Shown here: positions 8,771-17,400 of the stretch, in pieces | How positions within the stretch are numbered: the stretch's first letter is position 1 | Layout of the letters: each line of letters starts with the position of its first letter | Origin: Lachnospiraceae bacterium | GTDB taxonomy: Bacteria > Bacillota > Clostridia > Lachnospirales > Lachnospiraceae | Direction: 5' to 3' | NCBI GenBank assembly: GCA_017518735.1 | Contig: JAFWTY010000009.1 | Coordinates: forward strand, 61,016 to 125,015 | DNA: 64,000 nt | Notes under the pieces: generated by a model | Told to the model about the DNA's origin: nothing | Databases searched by the model: none | The model's input: the letters and a program-made list of their open reading frames with translations, nothing else | Program-made: the position numbers and the translations under genes

Positions 8771-9619
8771 ATGAAGGACGAAATCATTATTTCCGGTCTG
8801 AAGGTTTTTGCGTGGCACGGAGTGTACGAGGAAGAGCAGGAGAAGGGGCAGAACTTTATCATCAATGCCAGACTCGCTCTGGACACTTCCCAGGCAGGCG
8901 CAACGGATTCCCTGGAGGATTCCGTGGACTACGCAAAGGTCTGTCTTTTTATCAACGATTTTATGCGAATCAACCGCTTCAATCTGATCGAGGCGGTGGC
9001 CAATCAGATGGCCCGCAAAATCATGGTTCGTTTTCCCATGACACAGAGTGTGGAATTAGAGATTATGAAGCCGGAGGCACCTATCCCGGTTCCTTTTGAG
9101 ACGGTTTCCGTAAAGATTGAAAGAAGCTGGCACAGAACCTATATTGCGACCGGTTCCAATATGGGCGACAGCGAGGATATCATCAGCAATGCCATCGCTA
9201 ATCTGGATGCCGACGAAAACTGCAGAGTATTCAAAACATCCAAAGTGTACCGTTCCAAACCCTATGGCGGCGTGGAGCAGGATGATTATTACAATTCCGT
9301 AATCTGCCTCGATACCCTCTACAGCCCGATCGAACTGTTGACGAGACTGCAGGAAGAGGAAAAAGAAGCAGGCAGGGAAAGACTTGTAAAATGGGGCCCG
9401 AGAACGCTCGACCTCGATATCATTTACTATGACGATCTCATCGTGGAAAGAGACCATTTGCGAATTCCTCACGTGGATATGTCCAACCGTGACTTCGTAC
9501 TCCTTCCGCTGAGCGAAATCGCGCCGTATAAGCGCCATCCGATCCTCGGACTGAATACACTGGAACTTCTTGCAAGACTGAAAACAAGCTTTGTCTATAC
9601 CATGAAGGAAGAAGAATAG
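8771..9619 (+). CDS. folBK: Bifunctional dihydroneopterin aldolase / HPPK
   Basis: Fusion of two consecutive folate enzymes. Residues 1-118 are dihydroneopterin aldolase (SGLKVFAWHGVYEEEQ, the DSVDYAKV segment, VELEIMKPEAPIP), which cleaves glycolaldehyde from dihydroneopterin. Residues about 122-275 are 6-hydroxymethyl-dihydropterin pyrophosphokinase (YIATGSNMGDSE, SKVYRSKPYGG, the WGPRTLDLDIIYY metal motif and RDFVLLPLSEIAP). A strong GGGGGGTGAAG ribosome site precedes the ATG. The product feeds FolP encoded just upstream. Fusions of these two domains are known in Firmicutes. Confidence 0.94.
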   Translation: MKDEIIISGLKVFAWHGVYEEEQEKGQNFIINARLALDTSQAGATDSLEDSVDYAKVCLFINDFMRINRFNLIEAVANQMARKIMVRFPMTQSVELEIMKPEAPIPVPFETVSVKIERSWHRTYIATGSNMGDSEDIISNAIANLDADENCRVFKTSKVYRSKPYGGVEQDDYYNSVICLDTLYSPIELLTRLQEEEKEAGRERLVKWGPRTLDLDIIYYDDLIVERDHLRIPHVDMSNRDFVLLPLSEIAPYKRHPILGLNTLELLARLKTSFVYTMKEEE

Positions 9620-11134
9620 ATGAAAAAGAAACCGAAACTGTTTGCGGCAATTGATGTCGGATCCTATGAACTTTCCATGAAGATTTATGAGATTGCCGGC
9701 GGAAAAGAATGGAAGCAAATCGACTACATTCGTCATCGTATCGACCTCGGTACCGAGTCATATTCGCGTGGTATTCTTTCCTATGAGCGAATGGAGGAAC
9801 TCTGCCACATCTTAAGGGAATTCAAGGGTATCATGGATTCCTACCGCGTGGACGACTACAAGGCCTACGGTACATCCGCGGTCAGAGAACTGAAGAATAC
9901 CATGATTGTGCTCGATCAGATCAGAACGCAGACCGGTCTGGATATTGAGGTTTTAAGCAACTCCGAGCAGCGCTATCTGGATTATAAATCCGTGGCATCC
10001 GCAGGATACGGCTTTGAAGAAATCATTGAAAAAGGAACCGTAATCCTGGATATCGGCGGCGGCAGTATCCAGTTATCCTTGTTTGATAAAGATACGCTGA
10101 TCACCACGCAAAACATCCGTCTGGGTGTGTTCCGTTTGAAAGATCAGTTGAATGAAATCGGCGCAAAACCTTCCCACACGGTATCTTTGCTGGAAGAGAT
10201 GATCAACGATCAGCTTTCCGTTTTTAAGAAACTGCATGTAAAAGACCGCGAGATTCACAACATCATTGTCGTGGACGATTATGTTTCGACCACGCTTTGC
10301 AAATACCGTGAAAAAGATTCCAATCCGGCCGGTTATCTGTCAAGGAACACATTCGAAAAACTGATGGAAGAGAAGTTTATGAAGGAGATGACGGGTTCCG
10401 TGATCATTTCCTCCCAGTTGATCAAATGTACGATGGAAACCCTCGGTGCAGGCTATCTCTGGGCGCCCGGCGTAACACTCTGCGACGGTATTGCATATGA
10501 CTATGCGGTGAACAACAAACTAATCAGCGCAAAACATGATTTTGAGCAGGACATCGCAGCCTGCGCCAAGAATATCAGCAATCGTTATCAGGGCAGCAGA
10601 AAGCGCGGAGAGGCTCTTGAAAAACTGGCAATCAGCATTTTTGATGCCACGAAAAAACTGCACGGCCTCGGAAAACGCGAAAGACTGTTTCTTCGTATCG
10701 CCGCAATTTTACAGGACTGCGGACGTTATGTTTCGCTTACACAGGTAGGTGAATGTTCCTACCACATCGTGATGAATACCGAGATTATCGGACTTTCTCA
10801 TGCGGAGAGAGGAATGGTTGCCAATATCGTGAAGTTCAATCATGAAGAATTCACATATTACAACGAACTGGCAAATTCCACGGCGATTGACAGAGACGAA
10901 TACTTAATCATTGCCAAACTAACGGCAATCTTAAGACTTGCCTGCGCACTGGATTCCTCGCACAAGCAGAAGTTTACAAACGTAAAGGTATCGCTCGAAG
11001 ACAACAACCTGATTCTTCGTGTGGATACGGACAAAAACATCGAACTGGAAAAAGGACTTTTTGATTCCAAGGTTAAGTTCTTTGAAGAAGTATACAATGT
11101 TCAGCCTGTACTGAAACAGAAAAGAAGAATCTGA
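9620..11134 (+). CDS. ppx: Ppx/GppA-family exopolyphosphatase with HD-like C-terminus
   Basis: Hydrolyses terminal phosphates of polyphosphate or pppGpp. The actin-like ATPase fold shows phosphate loop 1 AAIDVGSYELSMKIYE, the GTSAVRE strand and phosphate loop 2 VILDIGGGSIQLSLF. After about residue 310 the helical region resembles an HD domain (AAILQDCGRYVSL, then SHAERGMVANIVKF). Length 504 fits the Ppx class with the extra domain. The ATG follows the folBK stop directly, so it is co-transcribed with the folate genes, and ppk follows after 26 bases, pairing synthesis and breakdown of polyphosphate. Ppx versus GppA activity cannot be separated by eye. Confidence 0.88.
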   Translation: MKKKPKLFAAIDVGSYELSMKIYEIAGGKEWKQIDYIRHRIDLGTESYSRGILSYERMEELCHILREFKGIMDSYRVDDYKAYGTSAVRELKNTMIVLDQIRTQTGLDIEVLSNSEQRYLDYKSVASAGYGFEEIIEKGTVILDIGGGSIQLSLFDKDTLITTQNIRLGVFRLKDQLNEIGAKPSHTVSLLEEMINDQLSVFKKLHVKDREIHNIIVVDDYVSTTLCKYREKDSNPAGYLSRNTFEKLMEEKFMKEMTGSVIISSQLIKCTMETLGAGYLWAPGVTLCDGIAYDYAVNNKLISAKHDFEQDIAACAKNISNRYQGSRKRGEALEKLAISIFDATKKLHGLGKRERLFLRIAAILQDCGRYVSLTQVGECSYHIVMNTEIIGLSHAERGMVANIVKFNHEEFTYYNELANSTAIDRDEYLIIAKLTAILRLACALDSSHKQKFTNVKVSLEDNNLILRVDTDKNIELEKGLFDSKVKFFEEVYNVQPVLKQKRRI

Positions 11135-11160
11135 TCCGTCAGCATTTGAAAGGAAATCAA

Positions 11161-13314
11161 ATGGCAGCAAATAAAACGACAAAAGTAGGATTAAACTTAA
11201 GAAATCCGGACTATTACTTAAACAGGGAACTGTCCTGGTTAAGTTTTGATGAGCGAATTTTGGGGGAAGCAAAAGACAAGACGATTCCTCTTTTTGAACG
11301 CCTGAAATTCTTAAGCATTGTATCCTCGAACCTGGATGAATTCTATATGGTGCGTGTTGCATCCTTAAAGGATATGGTGGATGCCGGATATACGAAGAAA
11401 GACATCGCCGGTATGACTCCCAAGCAGCAGCTTGCCGCAATCAGCGTAAGAACGCATGAACTCGTGGCGAGCCAGTACAGTACGTATAACCGCACTTTAA
11501 TTCCTGCTCTTACGGAGGTGGGACTTACTGTTGTGCGTTCTCATGAAGAACTCACGGAAAAGGAAGGTGCTTTCGTTGACGAGTATTTTGAAGAGAACAT
11601 CTATCCTGTTTTAACGCCGATGGCAGTGGATTCGTCCAGACCTTTCCCTTTGATTCGAAATAAGTCACTGAATATCGGTGCCTTGGTAAAGAGAAAAGGC
11701 GATAAGAAAACCGAGACGGAGTTTGCAACCGTGCAGGTTCCGGGTGTTTTGAACAGAGTGGTTCCGATTCCCTGCGAAAGCGGAAAGAAAATCATTTTCT
11801 TAGAGGAAGTCATTGAGCGAAACATCAGTAAGTTGTTCTTAAACTACGACATTATCTGTGCATCTCCTTTCAGAATCATGCGTAATGCCGACCTTTCGAT
11901 TGACGAAGACGAGGCGGAAGATCTGTTAAAGGAAATTGAAAAACAGGTAAAACGCCGTCAGTGGGGCAAGGCCATCCGTCTGGAAGTACAGGACAGCATT
12001 CCGAAGAAACTGTTAAAGATCCTGACGGAAGAGTTGCAGATTGAAGACGAGGATATTTTCAAAATCGACGGTACCGTGGATCTCACGGTATTTATGAAAG
12101 TCTACGGCCTGGAAGGTTTTGAAGAACATAAGAACGGAAAATTCAATCCGATTCCGGTTTCGGACATCAACCCCGAGGAAGATATTTTTGCATCCATTCG
12201 CAAAAAAGATATCTTAATGCACCATCCGTACGAAAGTTTCGAACCGGTTGTCAATTTCATCAAGGAAGCTGCCAAGGACGAGGATGTTCTGGCGATTAAA
12301 CAGACTTTGTACCGTGTCAGCGGTAATTCACCGATCATTGCCGCGCTTGCGGAAGCTGCGGAAAACGGAAAACAGGTTTCCGTACTTGTGGAATTGAAGG
12401 CACGTTTTGACGAAGAGAACAATATCGTATGGGCAAGAAAACTGGAGAAAGCAGGCTGTCACGTAATCTATGGTCTGGTTGGATTAAAGACCCACAGTAA
12501 GATTACACTTGTAGTACGAAGAGAAGAGGACGGCATTCGCAGATATGTCCATCTTGCGACCGGAAACTATAACGATGCGACCGCAAAACTGTATACGGAC
12601 CTCGGTCTGTTTACCTGTAACGAAGCCATAGGAGAAGATGCTACGGCAGTCTTTAACATGCTCTCCGGTTATTCCGAACCGGAAGGCTGGAACAAGCTTT
12701 CCCTGGCTCCGCTTTGGATGAAGGATAAATTCCTTGCATTGATCAAAAGGGAGACGGAGTACGCCGTAAACGGAGAAGAAGGACGCATCATTGCAAAAAT
12801 GAATTCCCTCTGTGATCAGGATATCATTATGGCCTTATACGAAGCTTCCAATGCAGGCGTAAAGATCGATTTGATCGTGCGCGGAATCTGCTGTCTTAAG
12901 GTTGGAATCCCGGGCCTGAGTGAAAATATCACGGTTCATTCTATCGTCGGAAACTTCCTGGAGCACAGCCGTATCTACTATTTCCGTAACGGCGGAAACG
13001 AAGAGTATTATTTAAGTTCCGCGGACTGGATGCCGAGAAACCTGGAGCGTCGTGTGGAGATTCTCTTCCCCGTGGAAGCACCGGATCTGACCGCAAGACT
13101 CTGGCACATTCTGGACTGTGAACTGAAGGATAATTTAAAGGCATACTTCCTGATGCCGGACGGAACATATTCGAAGATTGACCGCAGAGGAAAGGTAATA
13201 TTCGGATCACAGGATGCTTTCTGCGAGGAAGCGAAAGAAAAGTTCAAAGCATCCGTAAAGGATGTCAAAAATACGAGAGTCTTTGTCCCCGAGACGAAGC
13301 CGTCGGAGGGATAA
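11161..13314 (+). CDS. ppk: Polyphosphate kinase 1
   Basis: Makes polyphosphate from ATP by way of a phosphohistidine. The 717-residue protein begins with the N-terminal domain motif NRELSWLSFDERIL and SNLDEFYMVRVASL. The phospholipase D-like catalytic domains hold the active histidines in GLKTHSKITLVV and GNFLEHSRIYYF, and RVSGNSPI and SSADWMPRNLERRVE flank them. The ATG at 11161 is preferred over an in-frame TTG at 11146 because AAAGGA sits about 7 bases before it. Direct neighbour of ppx. A membrane association is known for E. coli PPK but nothing here shows it. Confidence 0.95.
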   Translation: MAANKTTKVGLNLRNPDYYLNRELSWLSFDERILGEAKDKTIPLFERLKFLSIVSSNLDEFYMVRVASLKDMVDAGYTKKDIAGMTPKQQLAAISVRTHELVASQYSTYNRTLIPALTEVGLTVVRSHEELTEKEGAFVDEYFEENIYPVLTPMAVDSSRPFPLIRNKSLNIGALVKRKGDKKTETEFATVQVPGVLNRVVPIPCESGKKIIFLEEVIERNISKLFLNYDIICASPFRIMRNADLSIDEDEAEDLLKEIEKQVKRRQWGKAIRLEVQDSIPKKLLKILTEELQIEDEDIFKIDGTVDLTVFMKVYGLEGFEEHKNGKFNPIPVSDINPEEDIFASIRKKDILMHHPYESFEPVVNFIKEAAKDEDVLAIKQTLYRVSGNSPIIAALAEAAENGKQVSVLVELKARFDEENNIVWARKLEKAGCHVIYGLVGLKTHSKITLVVRREEDGIRRYVHLATGNYNDATAKLYTDLGLFTCNEAIGEDATAVFNMLSGYSEPEGWNKLSLAPLWMKDKFLALIKRETEYAVNGEEGRIIAKMNSLCDQDIIMALYEASNAGVKIDLIVRGICCLKVGIPGLSENITVHSIVGNFLEHSRIYYFRNGGNEEYYLSSADWMPRNLERRVEILFPVEAPDLTARLWHILDCELKDNLKAYFLMPDGTYSKIDRRGKVIFGSQDAFCEEAKEKFKASVKDVKNTRVFVPETKPSEG

Positions 13315-13317
13315 GAA

Positions 13318-13905
13318 GTGAAGTGGATTTTAGCAAGCGCATCGCCCAGAAGAAAGGAACTGTTAACCAGGATCGGACTTGATTTTGAAGTCATCGTAAG
13401 CGATGCGGACGAGAATATCGAAGAGGAACTTAAGCCGGACGAACTGGTAAAGGCATTGTCCGAAATCAAAGCGCGTGCGGTTTGGGAAGAATGTAAGAAA
13501 AATCGCGACATGAGCGATGTCGCCGTAATCGGTTCGGATACGATTGTATTTCATAACGGAACCGTCCTCGGAAAACCGAAGGATGAAGAGGATGCGTTTC
13601 GTATGCTCCGCTCCTTAAGCGGCGAGACACACAGTGTGTTTACGGGCGTTACCTTGATTCTTCCGAAGGAAGAAATCGTTCAGTTTGCATCGGAGACAAA
13701 GGTGACTTTTGCCGAACTTTCCGATGCGGAGATTTTAAGATATATCGCGACAAAAGACCCGATGGACAAGGCAGGCTCCTACGGAATCCAGAGCCTCGGC
13801 GGTGCTTTTGTAAAGCGGATTGAAGGAGAATATGCTACCGTGGTAGGCTTTCCGATCGGAGAGTTTTGCGAAATTCTTCGAAAGAAAGGCCTTTTTGGTG
13901 TTTGA
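13318..13905 (+). CDS. maf: Maf-family nucleoside triphosphate pyrophosphatase
   Basis: House-cleaning pyrophosphatase acting on dTTP/UTP or modified nucleotides. The 195-residue protein has the N-terminal SASPRRKELL loop, GSDTIV with the catalytic aspartate, KPKDEEDAFRML and DKAGSYGIQSLGG. The start is GTG at 13318, three bases after the ppk stop, with GGAGGG upstream overlapping the end of ppk, so translation is coupled. The subclass (YhdE versus YceF) is not clear. Confidence 0.93.
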   Translation: MKWILASASPRRKELLTRIGLDFEVIVSDADENIEEELKPDELVKALSEIKARAVWEECKKNRDMSDVAVIGSDTIVFHNGTVLGKPKDEEDAFRMLRSLSGETHSVFTGVTLILPKEEIVQFASETKVTFAELSDAEILRYIATKDPMDKAGSYGIQSLGGAFVKRIEGEYATVVGFPIGEFCEILRKKGLFGV

Positions 13906-14623
13906 TATGGCAAGAAAGATTTTAATTACAAACGATGACGGAATTTTTGCAGACGGTTTGATCCGGCTCGCCGAAGTTGCGAAAGATTTCGGGGAAGTCT
14001 GGGTGGTTGCACCGGAGTCGCAGAGAAGCGGTGCTTCGCATTCCGTGACACTGCATGAGAGTTTCAAAGCCTGGAAGGTGGATTTCCCGATTGAAGGAGT
14101 GCAGGCATATGCCTGTGATGCCATGCCTTCCGACTGCGTCAGAATCGGTGTTCTCAATATTGTTCCCGGAAAGCCGGATGTGATTCTTTCCGGAATCAAC
14201 AACGGATTTAACGTGGCAACGGACATTCAGTATTCCGCTACGGCCGGAGCAGCATTTGAGGCTGTTTTTCAGAAAATCCCCGCCATTGCTTTTTCGGAAG
14301 GATATTCCGACTGTCATGAAGTGACGGACCGTTTTTTAAAAGAAATCATGGAAGAATATATCGACAAACCGCTGAGCGTCGGCAAAATCTGGAATGTCAA
14401 TTTCCCGGGCTGTAAGCTCTCCGAATGCAAGGGAATCCTTGCCGACAGAACCGTTTCGGACGATGAATTTTATAAAGACAGTTATACCGAAACGCCTGGG
14501 CCCGACGGGAAAACCATTTACATGGTGGACGGACAAAGAAATTGGGAAGCGACCGAAGGAACCGACTTAAAAGCGGTTTTGGATAATTATGTTTCAATCG
14601 GTCAGGCGACCAATATTATGTAG
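13898..14623 (+). CDS. surE: SurE 5'/3'-nucleotidase
   Basis: Metal-dependent nucleotidase or acid phosphatase of stationary-phase survival. The Rossmann-like core shows ILITNDDGIFADG with the metal-binding aspartates, VVAPESQRSGASHSVT and LSGINNGFN. About 240 residues, a normal length. The start is uncertain. GTG at 13898 has AAAGG 8 bases upstream and overlaps maf; ATG at 13907 matches the family N-terminus better (MARKILITNDDG) but lies 17 bases from that site. The maf-surE overlap suggests coupled translation. Confidence 0.92.
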   Translation: MFDMARKILITNDDGIFADGLIRLAEVAKDFGEVWVVAPESQRSGASHSVTLHESFKAWKVDFPIEGVQAYACDAMPSDCVRIGVLNIVPGKPDVILSGINNGFNVATDIQYSATAGAAFEAVFQKIPAIAFSEGYSDCHEVTDRFLKEIMEEYIDKPLSVGKIWNVNFPGCKLSECKGILADRTVSDDEFYKDSYTETPGPDGKTIYMVDGQRNWEATEGTDLKAVLDNYVSIGQATNIM

Positions 14624-14638
14624 TTTAGGAGTAAACAT

Positions 14639-15391
14639 ATGAAATTCATTTCATGGAATGTCAACGGAATCAGAGCCTGCTTAACCAAGGGTTTTATGGA
14701 TTTTTTCAATGAGGCGGATGCGGACATCTTCTGTCTGCAGGAGACCAAATTGCAGGAAGGACAGCACGACCTGGATCTGCCGGGCTATCATCAGTACTGG
14801 AACTACGCCGAGAAAAAAGGTTATTCCGGAACGGCTCTTTTTACGAAGAAGGAGCCAATCAGTGTTACCTATGGGATCGGTGTAGAAGAGCACGACCACG
14901 AAGGCAGAGTCATTACGGCCGAATTCGAGGATTATTATTTCATCACCGTTTACGTACCCAATTCCAAGCAAGAGTTGGAAAGACTGGATTACAGAGAAGT
15001 CTGGGAAGCGGATTTCTTAAAATACATCAAAAAACTCGAAAAGAAAAAACCGGTCATCTACTGCGGCGACTTAAATGTTGCACATGAAGAGATCGACTTA
15101 AAAAACCCGAAGACCAATCACAACAATGCAGGATTTACGGACCGCGAGAGAGCATGTTTTTCGACGGTTTTGGAGAACGGATTCATCGACACCTTCCGTT
15201 ACTTCTATCCGGATCTTAAGGATGCCTATTCCTGGTGGTCCTATCGCTTCCATGCGCGCGAAAAAAATGCAGGATGGAGAATTGACTACTTTGTGGTTTC
15301 AAAAGCCTTAAAAGAGCGTCTAAAGGGCGCAAAAATACATGCGGAAATTATGGGCAGTGATCACTGTCCGGTGGAACTGGAGATGGAATAG
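14639..15391 (+). CDS. xth: Exodeoxyribonuclease III / AP endonuclease
   Basis: Cuts DNA at abasic sites and removes 3' blocks in base-excision repair. The 250-residue protein has all four family blocks: [39 protein letters not shown] and the catalytic [10 protein letters not shown] at the C-terminus. TAGGAG lies before the ATG. It follows surE after 15 bases in the same run. ExoA of Bacillus is the closest type by layout. Confidence 0.95.
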   Translation: MKFISWNVNGIRACLTKGFMDFFNEADADIFCLQETKLQEGQHDLDLPGYHQYWNYAEKKGYSGTALFTKKEPISVTYGIGVEEHDHEGRVITAEFEDYYFITVYVPNSKQELERLDYREVWEADFLKYIKKLEKKKPVIYCGDLNVAHEEIDLKNPKTNHNNAGFTDRERACFSTVLENGFIDTFRYFYPDLKDAYSWWSYRFHAREKNAGWRIDYFVVSKALKERLKGAKIHAEIMGSDHCPVELEME

Positions 15392-15411
15392 TACAGTGAA
15401 AGGGGATTTCT

Positions 15412-16110
15412 ATGGACAATAACAGTTTTGGCGGCGGTTTCGAAAAAGACGGTAACGGTTACGGTGGCTATAACGACTACGGAAACAGCCAGGACGGAAA
15501 TTACAGAAGCGGTTATGACCGAGAATTCGGAAACGGCAACGTCGGAAATTATGGAAATGACTATGGCGGAAACTACGGAAACAGCCAAGGCGGAAATTAT
15601 GGAAATAACTACGGCGGAGGGTACGGTAACGACTTCGGCGACAGCTACAAAGAATCCTTCTATTCATCTGTATACGGTTCGAGCACGGATGATATCTATT
15701 ACGGAGACAAACAGTTCCCGTCCAGACGCCTGTATAAGGATTCGGAGGATGAATTCAAAAGATGTCCCGGTAAGGAGATTGTCGGATTGATTATGGGAAT
15801 TGTCTGCCTGATTGACGGAGTTATTCTCATGTTTGTCAGTATAGGCATTCGTTCCGTAATCAGCAGATACAAAACCATATATTCATCCTTCGGAGCATAT
15901 TCCTATAAGCCTGACTATTCAGGTTACAAGTTTAGCCTTTTTCTCTATGGGGCATTTACCATTGCCTTGTTTATCGTGGTAGGAAATCTAAAGAGAAGGG
16001 TATATGACCAGGCGGACATCGTGACCAAGAAAATTGACACGGGCTTCACCCTTTCCATTATCGGAGCTGCTGTGGCGCTCATCGCGATGATAGTCGGTAT
16101 TTCCGCATAA
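15412..16110 (+). CDS. Gly/Asn/Tyr-rich membrane protein, unknown
   Basis: Not recognised. Residues 1-80 are low complexity, dominated by Gly, Asn and Tyr with short repeats such as GGNYGNSQGGNYGNNYGGGY, which resembles prion-like or adhesive disordered regions. The segment after CPGKEI holds three likely membrane helices: IVGLIMGIVCLIDGVILMF, YKFSLFLYGAFTIALFIVV and a C-terminal FTLSIIGAAVALIAMIVGI. There is no signal peptide, so the disordered arm probably faces the cytoplasm. AAAGGGG precedes the ATG. It sits between exonuclease III and an AlkD-like gene without a clear functional link. Confidence 0.6.
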   Translation: MDNNSFGGGFEKDGNGYGGYNDYGNSQDGNYRSGYDREFGNGNVGNYGNDYGGNYGNSQGGNYGNNYGGGYGNDFGDSYKESFYSSVYGSSTDDIYYGDKQFPSRRLYKDSEDEFKRCPGKEIVGLIMGIVCLIDGVILMFVSIGIRSVISRYKTIYSSFGAYSYKPDYSGYKFSLFLYGAFTIALFIVVGNLKRRVYDQADIVTKKIDTGFTLSIIGAAVALIAMIVGISA

Positions 16111-16167
16111 TCCATATTACGGATTGGAAAACAACTTTGACCGGTCATTTTAGGAAACAGAAAGTAT

Positions 16168-16854
16168 ATGATAATAAAAGAAATCAAAAAAGCTCTGCTC
16201 AAAGAGCAGGATTTAAAGTATCGTGAACTGCAGCTAAGAACCATCCCCGGCCTGGCACCGGAGGCGATGGTTGGCGTGCGTACTCCGATTCTTCGAAATA
16301 TGGCAAAGGAATATGCGGGGCGAGAAGAGATCAGAGTTTTTCTGGATGATCTTCCGCATGAGACTTTTGATGAAAATCAGCTTCATGCCTTCATTATTTC
16401 CGGGATGAAGGATTATGATGAGTGCATGGAGAGACTGAACATCTTTCTTCCATACGTGAATAATTGGGCGACCTGCGATCAGATGTCGCCGAAGATTTTT
16501 AAGAAGCATAAAAAAGAACTCTTAAAAGAGATTAAGGGATGGCTGAAATCAAAATATACCTACACCATTCGCTTCGGCATCGGGATGTTAATGGAGCATT
16601 TTCTGGATGAGGATTATGACATAAAATATCCGGAGATGGTGGCAAAAATCCGCAGCGAAGAGTACTACATCAATATGATGATTGCATGGTATTTTGCAAC
16701 GGCTCTGGCAAAGCAATATGAGAGCATTCTTCCGTTTATCGAAGAGAAGAGGCTGGATGTATGGACACATAACAAGACGATTCAGAAGGCTGTGGAAAGC
16801 TATCGTATTACTCCGGAGCAGAAGGAGTATTTGAGAAGCCTGAAGATTAAGTAG
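16168..16854 (+). CDS. AlkD-like DNA alkylation repair protein
   Basis: HEAT-like helical repeat protein of the AlkD DNA glycosylase family, which removes N3- or N7-alkylated purines. The 228 residues show the family pattern VGVRTPILRNMAKEY, FDENQLHAFIISGM, VNNWATCDQM with the tryptophan and aspartate of the active cleft, and TYTIRFGIGMLM. It lies near exonuclease III, an enzyme acting downstream in the same repair route, though a 56-base gap and another gene intervene. Some family members act on other substrates, so the exact lesion is unknown. Confidence 0.82.
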   Translation: MIIKEIKKALLKEQDLKYRELQLRTIPGLAPEAMVGVRTPILRNMAKEYAGREEIRVFLDDLPHETFDENQLHAFIISGMKDYDECMERLNIFLPYVNNWATCDQMSPKIFKKHKKELLKEIKGWLKSKYTYTIRFGIGMLMEHFLDEDYDIKYPEMVAKIRSEEYYINMMIAWYFATALAKQYESILPFIEEKRLDVWTHNKTIQKAVESYRITPEQKEYLRSLKIK

Positions 16855-16868
16855 AAGGGAGAGAAACA

Positions 16869-17165
16869 ATGGTTAAGCATATTATTCTTTGGAAAGTAAA
16901 CGAGGAAGTTGAAGACAAGGACGCGGTAAAAAAGAACATCAAAAAGGGTCTGGAAGGTTTAAAAGGCGTTATTCCGGGACTGATTGAAATTCAGGTAATT
17001 ACCGAAGGTCTTGCAAGCTCCAATATGGATCTGATGCTGGATTCCTCTTTTGAAAGCGAAGCAGCATTAAACGGCTATACCATTCATCCCGCACACATGG
17101 ATGTTGCGACCAACATTGTCCGTCCGTTTGTGTCGGTAAGAAGCTGTTTTGATTACGAAGTATAA
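16869..17165 (+). CDS. Dabb (stress-responsive A/B barrel) domain protein
   Basis: A 98-residue protein matching the dimeric alpha-beta barrel family: N-terminal MVKHIILWKVNEE, a helix KKNIKKGLEGLKGVIPGL and C-terminal YTIHPAHMDVATNIVRPFVS. Function in bacteria is poorly defined. AGAAGGGAGAG precedes the ATG. It is the last gene of the long housekeeping run and is followed by a terminator. Confidence 0.85.
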   Translation: MVKHIILWKVNEEVEDKDAVKKNIKKGLEGLKGVIPGLIEIQVITEGLASSNMDLMLDSSFESEAALNGYTIHPAHMDVATNIVRPFVSVRSCFDYEV

Positions 17166-17179
17166 AACCCGGAATCGGT

Positions 17180-17274
17180 ATTGGACAAGTGATATGGAAT
17201 GCATTTGAAAAAAGCGCAAAAAGCGCTTTTTTCTGTTGGACAAATGTTGGACAGGGTGATGTATTCTGTATGTA
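17180..17274 (+). promoter_or_regulatory. TTGGACA repeats and possible promoter
   Basis: TTGGACA occurs three times here (near 17181, 17236 and 17247). The last copy, TTGGAC at 17247-17252, stands 16 bp before TATGTA (17269-17274), a weak promoter candidate for the gene at 17401. The rest of 17275-17400 shows nothing recognisable. Confidence 0.3.
17208..17235 (+). terminator. Rho-independent terminator ending the housekeeping run
   Basis: AAAAAAGCGC / GCGCTTTTTT perfect 10-bp stem with a 5-A loop and T run; the symmetry would let it work from either side. Confidence 0.85.
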
Positions 17275-17400
17275 ATCTACCGGAAGATGCGGGAAGAAAC
17301 ATCCCCTGCGGATGAATGGAAGGAAGCTGTAGAGCATCCTCTTCGATGAACCGAAAGAAATCGGAAAACAAAGCCCGCAGACGAAAAAAGGAGTACGTAT

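Noticed and set aside
7271..9619. Folate (THF) riboswitch control of the fol genes
   Set aside because: The gap upstream of folC (5921-5948) is too short and no THF riboswitch-like structure is visible before folE, folP or folBK.
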